DNA from: DASXQK01 sp963724385
GTDB lineage: Bacteria > Pseudomonadota > Alphaproteobacteria > Dongiales > Dongiaceae
Length of the DNA stretch: 64,000 nt
Reading direction: 5' to 3'
NCBI GenBank assembly: GCA_963724385.1
Contig: CAVRUJ010000002.1
Coordinates: 496,001 to 560,000 of the forward strand
Shown here: positions 32,927-43,010 of the stretch, in pieces
How the letters are laid out: each line of letters starts with the position of its first letter
Position numbering within the stretch: position 1 is the stretch's first letter
Notes under the pieces: model-generated
What the model was told of the DNA's origin: nothing
The model's input: only the letters and a program-made list of their open reading frames with translations
The model's database searches: none
Translations under genes and position numbers: made by a program

Positions 32927-34173
32927 CTGAGAAGAAAGGAAAACCCGTCGCCGTCACCGGCATCGGCATGATCACCTCGCTCGGCGCCGGCAAGGCGGAG
33001 AACTGGCGCCGGCTTTCGGCCGGCGAATCCGGCATCCACCGGCTGACCCGCTTTCCCATCGAAGGCATGCGCACGACCATCGGCGGGTCGGTCGATTTCC
33101 TGCCGCTCGATCCACCCGAGACCGCTCACCTCAGCTTCGAGATGGCGCGCCTGGCCGTGGCCGAGGCCCTGGAAGAAAGCGAGATCGGCGAGCCCGGTCA
33201 TTTCCCGGGCCAGATGTTCCTGGCCGCGCCGCCCATGGACCTCGAATGGAACCGGCGCTTTGCCGTCGCCGACCGGCACGGCATAACCACCTACGCCGAA
33301 ATGATCAAATCGGCCCAAGGCCAGAACGAGGACCTCCACCTCCTCTGCATCAACGGCGCCATCGCCAGCCGCCTCCAGACGGAGTTCGGTCCGGAAGGCT
33401 CGCCGATCACCCTCTCGACGGCCTGCGCTTCCGGCGCTTCGGCGATCCAGCTCGGGGTCGAGGCGATCCGGCGCGGGGCCTGCGACGCGGCGCTGGCCAT
33501 CGGCACCGATGGTTCGATCCAGCCCGAGGCGCTGGTGCGGTTTTCCCTTCTTTCGGCGCTCTCGACCGCGAACGAGGAGCCGGGCCGGGCCGCCAAGCCC
33601 TTCTCGCGCAACCGCGACGGTTTCGTCATGGCCGAGGGGGCGGCGGCCCTCGTCCTCGAAGATCCCGACAAGGCCAGGGCGCGGGGCGCCCGCATCCTTG
33701 CCTATGTGCTGGGCTGCGGCGAGGCGGCCGACACCTTCCACCGGACGCGAAGCAATCCCAACGGCGGGGCGATCCTGCGCTGCATGCGCGAGGCCCTGGC
33801 CGATGCGGGTCTCGGCATTGCCGACGTGGATTACATCAATGCCCATGGCACCGGCACGCCGGAGAACGACAAGATGGAGTCGTTCTGCATCCAGCAGCTG
33901 TTCGGGGACCTGGCGCGAAGCGTGCCCATCAGCTCGAACAAATCCATGATCGGTCACACGCTCACCGCGGCTGGCGCCGTCGAGGCGGCCTTCTCCGTCA
34001 TGACCCTGCTCAATCAGCTTCTGCCGCCCACGATCAATTACAACGAGCCGGATCCGACCATCCCCCTCGACGTGGTCCCCAACAAGGCCCGGCCGGCGAA
34101 GGTCGGCACGGTGCTTTCCAATTCCTTCGGCTTCGGCGGGCAGAACGTCAGCCTGATCCTGGGGTCCGCCTAG
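32923..34173 (+). CDS. fabF1XL: Beta-ketoacyl-ACP synthase II FabF1XL
   Basis: 416 residues from ATG 32923, overlapping the fabF2XL stop by 4 bases. The catalytic set is complete: C168 (STACASG), H308 (NAHGTGTPEND), K340 (SSNKSM) and H345 (GHTLTAAG). It condenses malonyl-ACP with a growing acyl chain. Its place in the acpXL cluster points to elongation of the C26-C30 hydroxy fatty acid destined for lipid A rather than bulk fatty acid synthesis. Confidence 0.92.
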   Translation: MTEKKGKPVAVTGIGMITSLGAGKAENWRRLSAGESGIHRLTRFPIEGMRTTIGGSVDFLPLDPPETAHLSFEMARLAVAEALEESEIGEPGHFPGQMFLAAPPMDLEWNRRFAVADRHGITTYAEMIKSAQGQNEDLHLLCINGAIASRLQTEFGPEGSPITLSTACASGASAIQLGVEAIRRGACDAALAIGTDGSIQPEALVRFSLLSALSTANEEPGRAAKPFSRNRDGFVMAEGAAALVLEDPDKARARGARILAYVLGCGEAADTFHRTRSNPNGGAILRCMREALADAGLGIADVDYINAHGTGTPENDKMESFCIQQLFGDLARSVPISSNKSMIGHTLTAAGAVEAAFSVMTLLNQLLPPTINYNEPDPTIPLDVVPNKARPAKVGTVLSNSFGFGGQNVSLILGSA

Positions 34174-34178
34174 CCCGA

Positions 34179-35213
34179 ATGCAGGCCCTGCGACTGATCG
34201 AGGACGGCCGGCTCCAGCTGGAAGACCTGCCGGAGCCCGGCGAGCCGGCGGCGGGCGAAGTGATCGTGCGGATGCGCACCGTCGCCCTCAACCACATCGA
34301 CCTCTGGGGCTTCCGCGGCATGGCCTTCGCCAAGCGCCAGCTCCCCATCGTCGTCGGCGTCGAGGGGGCGGGTGAGATCGCGGCGGTCGGCGCCGGCGTG
34401 GCCGAGCGCAAACCAGGGGATCGGGTCGCGCTCTACGCCGGCGTCATCTGCGGCTACTGCCCATCATGCCTGCGCGGCCAGGAGAACCTCTGCGAGAACA
34501 TCGCCCTTGGCGGCATCATGGGATTTCATCGCGACGGCCTGGCGGCTCAATACCTGCGCCTCCACGCGCGCCAGACCGTGCCGCTGCCGGACTCGGTCGA
34601 CTGGACCAGGGCCGCAACCGCGCCGGTCACCTTCGCCACCGTGCAGCACATGCTGTTCGACAACGCCAAGCTCGTCGAGGGCGAGACCATCCTGGTCCAC
34701 GCCGCCGGGAGCGGCGTCGGCTCGACCGCGGTCCTGATGGCCAAGGCCGTCGGCGCCCGCGTGCTGGCGACCGTGGGGAGCGACGAGAAGATTCCCCGCA
34801 TCCAGGCGCTTGGCGCCGATGCCGTGCTCAACTACCGCAAGGACCGGTTCGAGACCTGGGCCCGGCGCCAGACCGGCAAGAAGGGCGTCGACGTGGTGTT
34901 CGAGCATGTGGGCCCCGATACCTGGGCCGGGAGCCTGCTCACCCTCAAGCGCGGCGGCCGGCTGGTCACCTGCGGGTCGACCAGCGGCATCTCGGCGGAA
35001 ACCAACCTGTTCCTGCTGTTCCAGCAGCAGCTCCGGATCATCGGCTCCTTCGGTGCCAACCTGCGCAACGTCGCCGAGGGGCTGGCGAAGATGGCCTCCG
35101 GCGAGGTGCTGCCGGTCATCGACAGCGAGATCGATCTCGCCGATTTCGGGCTTGGCCTGAAGCGCATGGCCGACCGGGCCGTCATCGGCAAGATCATCGT
35201 TCGCATCCCTTAA
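34179..35213 (+). CDS. adh2XL: Zinc-binding medium-chain dehydrogenase Adh2XL
   Basis: 344 residues from ATG 34179, 5 bases after fabF1XL. The structural zinc cysteines are present (CGYCPSCLRGQENLC), but the catalytic zinc ligands are replaced (NHIDLW and VGVEGAGE instead of C-G-T-D and GHE). It is therefore of the quinone-reductase/enoyl-reductase-like type, with a nucleotide site HAAGSGVGSTAV near residue 170. It ends the acpXL cluster as adh2XL does in rhizobia, where it is thought to act as a reductase in VLCFA synthesis. Enoyl-ACP reduction is plausible but not shown. Confidence 0.85.
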   Translation: MQALRLIEDGRLQLEDLPEPGEPAAGEVIVRMRTVALNHIDLWGFRGMAFAKRQLPIVVGVEGAGEIAAVGAGVAERKPGDRVALYAGVICGYCPSCLRGQENLCENIALGGIMGFHRDGLAAQYLRLHARQTVPLPDSVDWTRAATAPVTFATVQHMLFDNAKLVEGETILVHAAGSGVGSTAVLMAKAVGARVLATVGSDEKIPRIQALGADAVLNYRKDRFETWARRQTGKKGVDVVFEHVGPDTWAGSLLTLKRGGRLVTCGSTSGISAETNLFLLFQQQLRIIGSFGANLRNVAEGLAKMASGEVLPVIDSEIDLADFGLGLKRMADRAVIGKIIVRIP

Positions 35214-35219
35214 GGGGGA

Positions 35220-35558
35220 TCAGAAGACCTTTCCCTCGAACGGATTCCGTCCGGCACGATCGTCGATCTCCACGACCCAGAGATCGGGATCCCGGCGCAC
35301 CGCGCGCTCGATATAGGCGTCCGCCTCGGTCTCCTCGACAAGGCGTCCCTCGAAGGCGGCGAGCCAGCCGAGCGCGCCGTCGAGGTCGCGCTGCTGGCTC
35401 AGCACCCGGCAACCGAGATCCCGCTGGTTCAATTTCAGAACAACGCTGCCGCCCATGGGCTCGCCGCGATGGAGGACGGCGGCCCCGATGCCCTCGATGC
35501 TGAGTTGGCGCAAATGCGCCTGGAGCCAGGTCCGGGTCGGCAATCGGTCATCGCTCAT
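35220..35558 (-). CDS. DUF1491 family protein
   Basis: 112 residues. The start LPTRTWLQAHLRQL and the end EADAYIERAVRRDPDLWVVEIDDRAGRNPF are the hallmarks of DUF1491, a small soluble family that I know from alphaproteobacteria and that has no known function. It is convergent with the VLCFA operon (6-base gap) and divergent from the GDP-mannose dehydratase gene. Confidence 0.85.
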   Translation of the reverse strand: MSDDRLPTRTWLQAHLRQLSIEGIGAAVLHRGEPMGGSVVLKLNQRDLGCRVLSQQRDLDGALGWLAAFEGRLVEETEADAYIERAVRRDPDLWVVEIDDRAGRNPFEGKVF

Positions 35559-35632
35559 GGCGGCGCCACGATAGCATTGCCCCCGGCGGAGCGTTGCAAA
35601 TCCTGGGCCGGCGTGTCATCAAGCGGCCCGGC

Positions 35633-36667
35633 ATGGCTAGAGTAGCGTTGATCACCGGGGTGACCGGCCAGGATGGCGCTTATCTGGCACGCCTGCTGCT
35701 GGGCAAGGACTACAAGGTCTTCGGCACCCATCGCGCCGAGAGCCCTGCCGGCCGCGCCCGCCTGGAATGGCTGAAGATCGCAGATGACGTGGAGCTTCTG
35801 GCCCTGGAACTCGCCGATTCGGGACAGATCCAACGTGTCCTCGATCGCACGGCCCCGGACGAGATCTACAACCTCGCCGCCCACAGCTCCGTCCACGCCT
35901 CCTTCGAGCAGCCGATTCACGCCAGCGAGGTGACGGGGTTGGCGGTCGCCCGCATCCTGGAGGCGCTGCGCAACAGCGGCGCTCAGGCGCGGTTCTACCA
36001 GGCCTCGACGTCCGAGCTGTTCGGCAATGCCAAGGTCTCGCCCCAGGACGAGGAGACGCCCTTTCACCCGCGCAGCCCCTACGCCATCGCCAAGCTCTAC
36101 GCCCATCACATCACGGTCAACTATCGCGAGGCCTTCGGGCTGCATGCCTCTTGCGGGATTCTGTTCAATCATGAATCGCCGCTCCGCCCGCCTCATTTCA
36201 TCACCCGCAAGCTGTCGCTCGGCTTCGCCCGCATGGCGCTCGGTCAGCAGGTTGCACTCGAAGTGGGGAACCTGGACGCGGCGCGGGACTGGGGGTTCGC
36301 CGGCGACTATGTCGAAGGCATGTGGCGCATGGTCCAACAGGAGAAGGCCGACGACTACGTCCTCGCCACGGGCGTCGCCCATACGGTGCGTCAGCTGGTC
36401 GAAGCCGCCGCCGCCCATGTCGGCCTCGCCCTCGATTGGCGCGGCCAGGCAGCCGCCACCGAAGGAATTGACCGGAAATGCGGACGGGTCGTGCTGCGCA
36501 TCAATCCAGCGTTCTATCGGCCGACGGACATCGGCCTCACCGTCGGCAACGCCGCCAAGGCAGCCGCGCGCCTCGGCTGGCGGCCCAGCGTCGATTTCGA
36601 GTCCCTGATCCGGATGATGGTCGACGCCGACATCGAGCGGCTCAAGACCGGCCAGATGGCGCTGTGA
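35633..36667 (+). CDS. gmd: GDP-mannose 4,6-dehydratase
   Basis: 344 residues from ATG 35633 (MARVALITG). It is an extended SDR with cofactor motif TGVTGQDGAYLA, the active-site threonine/serine region YQASTSELFGN and catalytic YAIAKLYAHH (Tyr-x3-Lys). The segment FNHESPLRPPHFITRK and the later DWGFAGDYVEGMW are specific for Gmd. It converts GDP-D-mannose to GDP-4-keto-6-deoxy-D-mannose, the precursor of GDP-rhamnose, fucose and other 6-deoxy sugars for surface glycans. No reductase partner is adjacent. Confidence 0.93.
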   Translation: MARVALITGVTGQDGAYLARLLLGKDYKVFGTHRAESPAGRARLEWLKIADDVELLALELADSGQIQRVLDRTAPDEIYNLAAHSSVHASFEQPIHASEVTGLAVARILEALRNSGAQARFYQASTSELFGNAKVSPQDEETPFHPRSPYAIAKLYAHHITVNYREAFGLHASCGILFNHESPLRPPHFITRKLSLGFARMALGQQVALEVGNLDAARDWGFAGDYVEGMWRMVQQEKADDYVLATGVAHTVRQLVEAAAAHVGLALDWRGQAAATEGIDRKCGRVVLRINPAFYRPTDIGLTVGNAAKAAARLGWRPSVDFESLIRMMVDADIERLKTGQMAL

Positions 36668-36691
36668 GCAATTTCGGCTAGTATCAGGGCC

Positions 36692-37021
36692 ATGATCGCC
36701 CCCTCCAACGCGTCCGGCGAGCCGGAGGATCCCCATGGCCTGATCCGCCAGGTTCTGGCCATGGGCGACGAGTTTCCGGGGCCGGCCGGCGATGTGCTGC
36801 TTTCCTGGCTGCTTGAGCTCAAGGACCGCCTGGATCCGGCGACGGCGGCCAGGACCCTGATCGAACGTCACGGCCTTGGCGAAGGAGCGCTTCCGCAGGG
36901 CCCGCTCGGCGAGCTGATCCGGCTGTTGCGCGAGACGGCGCAATATTCACCCGAACGTCTCGGCGAGCTCGCCGGCCGTCGGCGCGGAGGCCGGCGCGGC
37001 CGGACGACTGCCGGCGGGTGA
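36692..37021 (+). CDS. Hypothetical protein, 109 residues
   Basis: Starts 24 bases after gmd. The product is acidic and helical in the middle (HGLIRQVLAMGDEFPGPAGDVLLSWLLELKDRL) and ends in a basic tail GRRRGGRRGR that could contact nucleic acid. No family is recognised. Its stop directly abuts the stop of the convergent DUF1345 gene. Confidence 0.5.
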   Translation: MIAPSNASGEPEDPHGLIRQVLAMGDEFPGPAGDVLLSWLLELKDRLDPATAARTLIERHGLGEGALPQGPLGELIRLLRETAQYSPERLGELAGRRRGGRRGRTTAGG

Positions 37022-37678
37022 TCAGAGCAGGCCTGCGCCCACGCTGACCGCCAAGGCCAGGATCACCGTGTTGAAGAAGAACGACAGCACTCCGTGCATC
37101 AGCGTCAGTCGGCGAAGTTCCTGCGAGGCGATCTGCACGTCCGAAACCTGAAAGGTCATGCCGACGACGAAGGAATAATACATGAAATCCCAATAGTTCG
37201 GCTCGCTCTTGCCGGGGAAGATCAAACCACCCTTGGCTTTGCCGTAAAACAGATGCGCGTAATGCAGTGCGAAGATGGTGTGGATCAGGGACCAGGAGCC
37301 GATCACCGTGAAACCGGCAAGCGCGATCCTTAGCACCGGATAGTCAGGGAGCGCGCCCCCGGCCCCGTGCATGTTGAGGCCGAGCCCGAACAGGCTGACG
37401 CAGGCCGCGAGCACCACCAGCCCCATCATGACCGAGGCCGCCGTGTCGAGCCCGGCGGCGCGCCGGCGAATCTGCTCGACGTTGCGCTCGGTGAGCACTT
37501 GATAGGTCAGGGCCATGAAAGTGAAAACCGCGGCGTCCCAAGCGAGGATGGCGCAGATCGCAGGAGGCCAGAAGCGGCGCAGGATGAGCTCCGCTGCCAG
37601 CCCGACCAGCGCAGCGACGCCGAGCCTGACCTTTGGCGGCAGCGGCCTCAGGATCGGGACCGGCCTTGCCGATGTCAT
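37022..37678 (-). CDS. DUF1345 family membrane protein
   Basis: 218 residues with five predicted spans. The motif NYWDFMYYSFVVGMTFQVSDVQI together with HYAHLFYG identifies DUF1345, an uncharacterised inner-membrane family. It lies 24 bases downstream of kbl on the same strand and could be read through from the tdh-kbl transcript, though no functional link is known. Confidence 0.85.
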   Translation of the reverse strand: MTSARPVPILRPLPPKVRLGVAALVGLAAELILRRFWPPAICAILAWDAAVFTFMALTYQVLTERNVEQIRRRAAGLDTAASVMMGLVVLAACVSLFGLGLNMHGAGGALPDYPVLRIALAGFTVIGSWSLIHTIFALHYAHLFYGKAKGGLIFPGKSEPNYWDFMYYSFVVGMTFQVSDVQIASQELRRLTLMHGVLSFFFNTVILALAVSVGAGLL

Positions 37679-37702
37679 GGATCGAGGCCGCCTGCCGACC
37701 GG

Positions 37703-38887
<1,185 letters not shown>

Positions 38888-38900
38888 GGCCGTCCTCCCT

Positions 38901-39941
38901 CTATTGCCAGGCGCAGACGACCTTGCCGCACTGGCCGCTTGCCATCAGGTCGAAGCCCGCCTGGAACTCTTCGATCGGAATGTGATGGGTCAGGACCGGC
39001 CTGAGGTCGAGGCCGCCCAGCACCATCTGGGTCATCTTGTACCAGGTCTCGAACATCTCGCGGCCGTAGATGCCCTTCAGGTGCAGTCCCTTGAAGATCA
39101 CCTGATCCCAGTCGATCCGGGTGTCCGATGGCAGGATGCCGAGCAGCGCTACCCGCCCGCCGTGGAACATGTGATGCAGCATGTCGTTGAAGGCCCCGGG
39201 ATTGCCCGACATCTCCAGGCCGATGTCGAAGCCTTCGCGAATGTCCTGCTTCTTCATCGCGTCGCCCAGCGTCTCGCGCTGGACATTGACGATGTGCGTG
39301 GCGCCCATCTTTGCCGCAAGCGCGAGGCGATAGTCGTTGACGTCGGTCACCACGACATGGCGGGCGCCGAGATACCGGCAGATGCCCGACGCAATGATGC
39401 CGATCGGCCCCGCCCCGGTGATCAGCACGTCCTCGCCCACCATGTCGAAGGACAGCGCACAATGGGTCGCGTTGCCGTAGGGGTCGAAGAAGGCGGCGAT
39501 CTCCGATGGGATCTGGGCCGGGATCAGCCACAGGTTGGAAGCTGGAACCACGATATATTCGGCGAAAGCGCCCGGCAGGTTGACGCCGATGCCTCGCGTG
39601 TGCGCGCACAGGTGCCGGCGCCCGGCCCGGCAATTCCGGCACTGGCCGCAGGTGACATGGCCCTCGGCCGAAACCCGGTCGCCGAGTTGGTAGTTGTCGA
39701 CGCCGGCCCCCAGCGCGACGATGCGCCCGACGAACTCGTGGCCGATGACGAGCCCGGGGGTGATCGTGCGCTTCGACCACTCGTCCCACTTGTAAATATG
39801 CAGGTCGGTGCCGCAGATCGCCGTCTTCTCGACCTTGACCAGCACCTCGTTGGTGCCGACCTTGGGAACCGGCACCTCCTCCATCCAGATGCCCTCTTGG
39901 GGGCGGCGTTTCACCAGCGCCCGCATCGTCTCACCGGCCAT
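38901..39941 (-). CDS. tdh: L-threonine 3-dehydrogenase
   Basis: 346 residues from ATG 39941, with AAGGA 8 bases upstream; a frame reaching 40073 is not supported. It is a zinc medium-chain dehydrogenase with catalytic ligands in AICGTDLHIY and GHEFVG, four structural cysteines in CGQCRNCRAGRRHLC and NAD motif GAGPIGIIA. It oxidises L-threonine to 2-amino-3-ketobutyrate, which Kbl then cleaves. No dedicated regulator is visible; the region upstream holds a palindromic repeat. Confidence 0.95.
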   Translation of the reverse strand: MAGETMRALVKRRPQEGIWMEEVPVPKVGTNEVLVKVEKTAICGTDLHIYKWDEWSKRTITPGLVIGHEFVGRIVALGAGVDNYQLGDRVSAEGHVTCGQCRNCRAGRRHLCAHTRGIGVNLPGAFAEYIVVPASNLWLIPAQIPSEIAAFFDPYGNATHCALSFDMVGEDVLITGAGPIGIIASGICRYLGARHVVVTDVNDYRLALAAKMGATHIVNVQRETLGDAMKKQDIREGFDIGLEMSGNPGAFNDMLHHMFHGGRVALLGILPSDTRIDWDQVIFKGLHLKGIYGREMFETWYKMTQMVLGGLDLRPVLTHHIPIEEFQAGFDLMASGQCGKVVCAWQ

Positions 39942-40298
39942 GTCCAGGTTCCTTCGCGTCCGCGGGGGCCGATCGCCTCGGTCGGCCGGCGCCAGCGGAT
40001 ATTTGTCCAGCGCTCCCGCCCATGCAAGGCAAACCGCGTCGACCGGTCCGGCCGCGCGGGCATTCGGTCGCAATCCGACCGAAGTTGTGATCCGGGCGAC
40101 GTTGCGGGCATCATGGCGCTAGTATCGGATCGCAGAAATTCATGACTCGGGGCTATGTCAGGAATTTCTGCGTGAATCCGATACTAAGACTGGAAACGAT
40201 GTACCGACTTTCTGCGAAAGTCGGTACTAGGCCGGCCGCGCCGCGGGGGAGAACCCGCCCGTCGCGGCATTGAGCCTGGAGAGGGGAGCGAATCATTC
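39942..40298. other. Intergenic region, 357 bases, with REP-like element
   Basis: Lies between tdh (-) and the GT2 gene (+). Its main content is the palindromic element at 40121-40229. No protein-coding frame in it looks genuine. AGGGGAG 8 bases before 40299 is the ribosome site for the glycosyltransferase. Confidence 0.6.
40121..40229. repeat. REP/BIME-like pair of palindromes
   Basis: Hairpin A: AGTATCGGAT-CGCAGAAATT (40121-40140) pairs with AATTTCTGCG (40163-40172) and ATCCGATACT (40176-40185), with a 3-base bulge. Hairpin B: GTACCGACTTTC (40201-40212) pairs perfectly with GAAAGTCGGTAC (40216-40227) over a TGC loop. The right arm of A (40165-40186) and B (40209-40229) are two diverged copies of one sequence, TTTCTGCG..AA.TC.G.TACTA. 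That internal similarity is what marks it as a repeated extragenic element rather than two unrelated terminators. Confidence 0.65.
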
Positions 40299-41477
40299 AT
40301 GGCCGGGCCGGATAACGACCTGGAGTTGACCATCTTGATGCCTTGCCTCGACGAGGCGGCGACCGTCGGGCGCTGCGTCGGCAAGGCGCTCGGATACCTT
40401 GCGCGGGCCGGCATTCGCGGCGAGGTCGTGGTGGCCGACAACGGCAGCTCAGACGGCTCCCGCAATCTGGCCGCCGCCGCAGGTGCCCGGGTCATCGCGG
40501 TGGCTCGCAGGGGCTACGGTTCGGCGCTTCGCGCCGGCATTCGCGCCGGGCGCGGGCGCTACGTCATCATGGGTGACGCCGACGACAGCTATGACTTCTC
40601 CGAATTGGACCTGTTCATGGCCAAGCTCAGGGAAGGCTATGCCCTGGTCATGGGCAACCGGTTCCGGGGCGGCATCAAGCCCGGCGCCATGCCGCCGCTC
40701 AACCGGTATCTCGGCAATCCTGTCTTGAGTTTCCTCGGCGTGCTCTTCTTCAAGAGCCCCTGTCGCGATCTTCAGTGCGGCCTGCGCGGCTTCGAACGCC
40801 AGGCGATCCTTGACCTCGGCCTGGTGACGACCGGGATGGAATTCGCCAGCGAGATGGTGGTGAAGGCGGCGCTCCGCGGCATCCCGGCGACCGAGGTGCC
40901 TACGACCCTGTCGCCGGATGGGCGAGACCGAAAGCCCCATTTGCGGCCATGGCGCGACGGTTGGGCCAATTTGAAGTTTCTCCTCTTGCACAGTCCGCGC
41001 TGGCTGTACCTCTACCCGGGCCTCGCCATGACGATCGGCGGGCTCGGGCTCATGGCTCTTCTGGCACTCTTCGACAGCATCGCGATCGGGGGTGCAACTC
41101 TCCAGGTGCACAGCATGCTGGCCGCCGGAGTGATCGGCCTGCTGGGCGTGCAGACCCTCACCTTTGCTCTGCTGGCGCGCCAGCTGGCACAGCGCGATGG
41201 GCTGATGCCGGCAGGGCCCTCCTTTCAGCGCCTGCGCCGCTGGGCGACCCTCGAGCGCATGGCGATGCTGGGCGTGATCGCGGCCGCCTTCGGCCTTGCG
41301 GGACTCGTTGTTGCGGCAGGTCACTGGGCAGCGCTCGGGTTCGGCAATTTGCAGGGCCGTGCGACCATGCGCGTGGTCGTGCCGTCGCTTGTCGCCATGG
41401 GAGTGGGCTTGCAGCTGCTGCTCAGCGGCTTCCTGTCGGCGATGATAGACCTTCCGCGCGCCGAGCCCGACCGATGA
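40299..41477 (+). CDS. Family 2 glycosyltransferase with C-terminal membrane domain (polyprenyl-phosphate sugar transferase-like)
   Basis: 392 residues. The N-terminal GT2 domain (about 1-225) starts LTILMPCLDEAATVG and carries the donor/metal motif MGDADDSYDF. NPVLSFLGVLFFKSPCRDLQCGLRGF is typical of dolichyl/undecaprenyl-phosphate sugar synthases. Four hydrophobic segments follow (about 232-255, 265-290, 310-335, 350-378). It probably links a sugar to polyprenyl phosphate for use by GT-C membrane transferases. Two multi-pass membrane genes lie convergently downstream and could be its partners. Its 3' end overlaps the first of these by 56 bases. Confidence 0.85.
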   Translation: MAGPDNDLELTILMPCLDEAATVGRCVGKALGYLARAGIRGEVVVADNGSSDGSRNLAAAAGARVIAVARRGYGSALRAGIRAGRGRYVIMGDADDSYDFSELDLFMAKLREGYALVMGNRFRGGIKPGAMPPLNRYLGNPVLSFLGVLFFKSPCRDLQCGLRGFERQAILDLGLVTTGMEFASEMVVKAALRGIPATEVPTTLSPDGRDRKPHLRPWRDGWANLKFLLLHSPRWLYLYPGLAMTIGGLGLMALLALFDSIAIGGATLQVHSMLAAGVIGLLGVQTLTFALLARQLAQRDGLMPAGPSFQRLRRWATLERMAMLGVIAAAFGLAGLVVAAGHWAALGFGNLQGRATMRVVVPSLVAMGVGLQLLLSGFLSAMIDLPRAEPDR

Positions 41478-43005
41478 CCGCCAGCAGGGCCGCGCCGCCG
41501 AGGATGGCGGCGGCAAGCAAGGCCGCGCCGCCCAGGATCGGCTCGCCGAGCGCGGCCAGGTGGGACGGCAGGATCAAACATGAGTCGGGGTCGAGCCGAA
41601 GCAATTCACGCGCGCCGGGCTTGTAGGCGCAGCCGCTAAAGAACGAGAGCTGCGTCGCCCAGCAGGCTGCGTGGAACAGCAGGGCGTAGATGGTGAGAAA
41701 GCCGAAGATGCGCCGATGCCGCCAACCTAGGGCAAGAGCCAGAGACAGAGGCGCCGCCAGGACATGCAGATACCAGCCCCCGGTTCCCGCGCCGGCTTCG
41801 GTGATCAAGTTAATGGCGATGTTTTGATACATTAAGCCGGCCACTACGGGGAAGATAACGAACACCGGTGCGGCCGCCTCGATGGGCCCGTGCTGGATCC
41901 GTTTCAACCACAGCAGCATAGGCCATACCGCCAGGAGCAGCACGGGAGCGGCGAGCAACGGCGGAAGAGTGGCCCGCGACCAGGTTCCGACCCAGACGAA
42001 GCTGGCGGCCATCACGGCGGCACCGCGCAGCATGTGAAGCAGAGGCGCAACGCCGAGCTGCGTCGATAGAAGCGACCAGACCCCGCCCTGCCTCTCCGCC
42101 GCAGCCAGTATGTTGACGCCCGTCAGAGTGCCGGTGACAAGAAGCTCGTGCACATACCACCCGCCGCCCAGAACTATCGCGAGGCATGCGGTTCTGCAGA
42201 CATCCGCGATCCGGCCCTTCTCTGGTCGTCGCCAGGCCGCAAATGTCAGAAGAACCGCGACGCCGGCACCGATCGGCAGGAATATCGCCTTGGTCAAGAG
42301 CCCCACACCGAGGAGCAGCCCCAACCAGACGCTGACACGCGGGTTTGGCGCCTTGAGCAGTTGGAGCACGGCGCTCCACGCCATTCCCATGATGAAGATG
42401 CAGAGGCTGTCATTGCCGAGCCTGGCCATTTCCGGAAAGAACTCTGGAAACAGCAATGGCCAGCCAGCTACCAGGAGTGCCGCGCCGCCAGCGCCCATGC
42501 CCGCGAGCAGCCGGAAGTTAGCCAGGCCGCCGATGGCAAAGCCGGCGAAGGCCAAGCCCCATGAGGCCAGCCGCAGCAACAGGAAGTTGCTCTGCCAGGT
42601 CCAATGGCGCGCCAGTCGATAGAGGGGAACCATCAGCAGGTAGTAGAGAGGCGGATGTTGAGCCTCCCAATTCAAGGTCGTCCCGGCCCGGTAAGCCCTG
42701 TCCACACTCTGGGGCAACCCGGGATTGCCGCGGGAAAAAAAAGCGAGATAGCTGCGATCCGAACCGGCATTTCCCGACGCGTCGAGGGGAAGCGGCCCGG
42801 GATAGGACTCCACGTCGCTGGAAAGCTTGTCGATCGACGGCTGCGGGATTCGCCCCTGGTCAGCGATCTGCTGGATCGAGGAATAATGCGCCGTTTCGTC
42901 GAACCCTTCGAACGGCGGAAGAAAGGCCGCCTGGGCGATGCCGAGGCAGCCGACGGCTGCCAGTAGGTAGCGGACCGCCCAACCCATTGCGGCTTCTTTC
43001 GACAT
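41422..43005 (-). CDS. Multi-pass membrane protein, GT-C/DUF2142-like (paralogue 1)
   Basis: 527 residues from ATG 43005 with about 11-12 predicted spans. The first external loop carries PPFEGFDETAHYSSIQQIAD, with an acidic D-E pair, and a second motif WEAQHPPLYYLL, features of polyprenyl-phosphate-dependent GT-C transferases and DUF2142. I infer a role in transferring a lipid-linked sugar to a surface glycan. It is closely similar along its length to the gene just upstream (43011-44645), only 5 bases separate them, and they clearly arose by tandem duplication. Confidence 0.7.
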   Translation of the reverse strand: MSKEAAMGWAVRYLLAAVGCLGIAQAAFLPPFEGFDETAHYSSIQQIADQGRIPQPSIDKLSSDVESYPGPLPLDASGNAGSDRSYLAFFSRGNPGLPQSVDRAYRAGTTLNWEAQHPPLYYLLMVPLYRLARHWTWQSNFLLLRLASWGLAFAGFAIGGLANFRLLAGMGAGGAALLVAGWPLLFPEFFPEMARLGNDSLCIFIMGMAWSAVLQLLKAPNPRVSVWLGLLLGVGLLTKAIFLPIGAGVAVLLTFAAWRRPEKGRIADVCRTACLAIVLGGGWYVHELLVTGTLTGVNILAAAERQGGVWSLLSTQLGVAPLLHMLRGAAVMAASFVWVGTWSRATLPPLLAAPVLLLAVWPMLLWLKRIQHGPIEAAAPVFVIFPVVAGLMYQNIAINLITEAGAGTGGWYLHVLAAPLSLALALGWRHRRIFGFLTIYALLFHAACWATQLSFFSGCAYKPGARELLRLDPDSCLILPSHLAALGEPILGGAALLAAAILGGAALLAVIGRARRAEGLSSPTGSR

Positions 43006-43010
43006 GGCAA

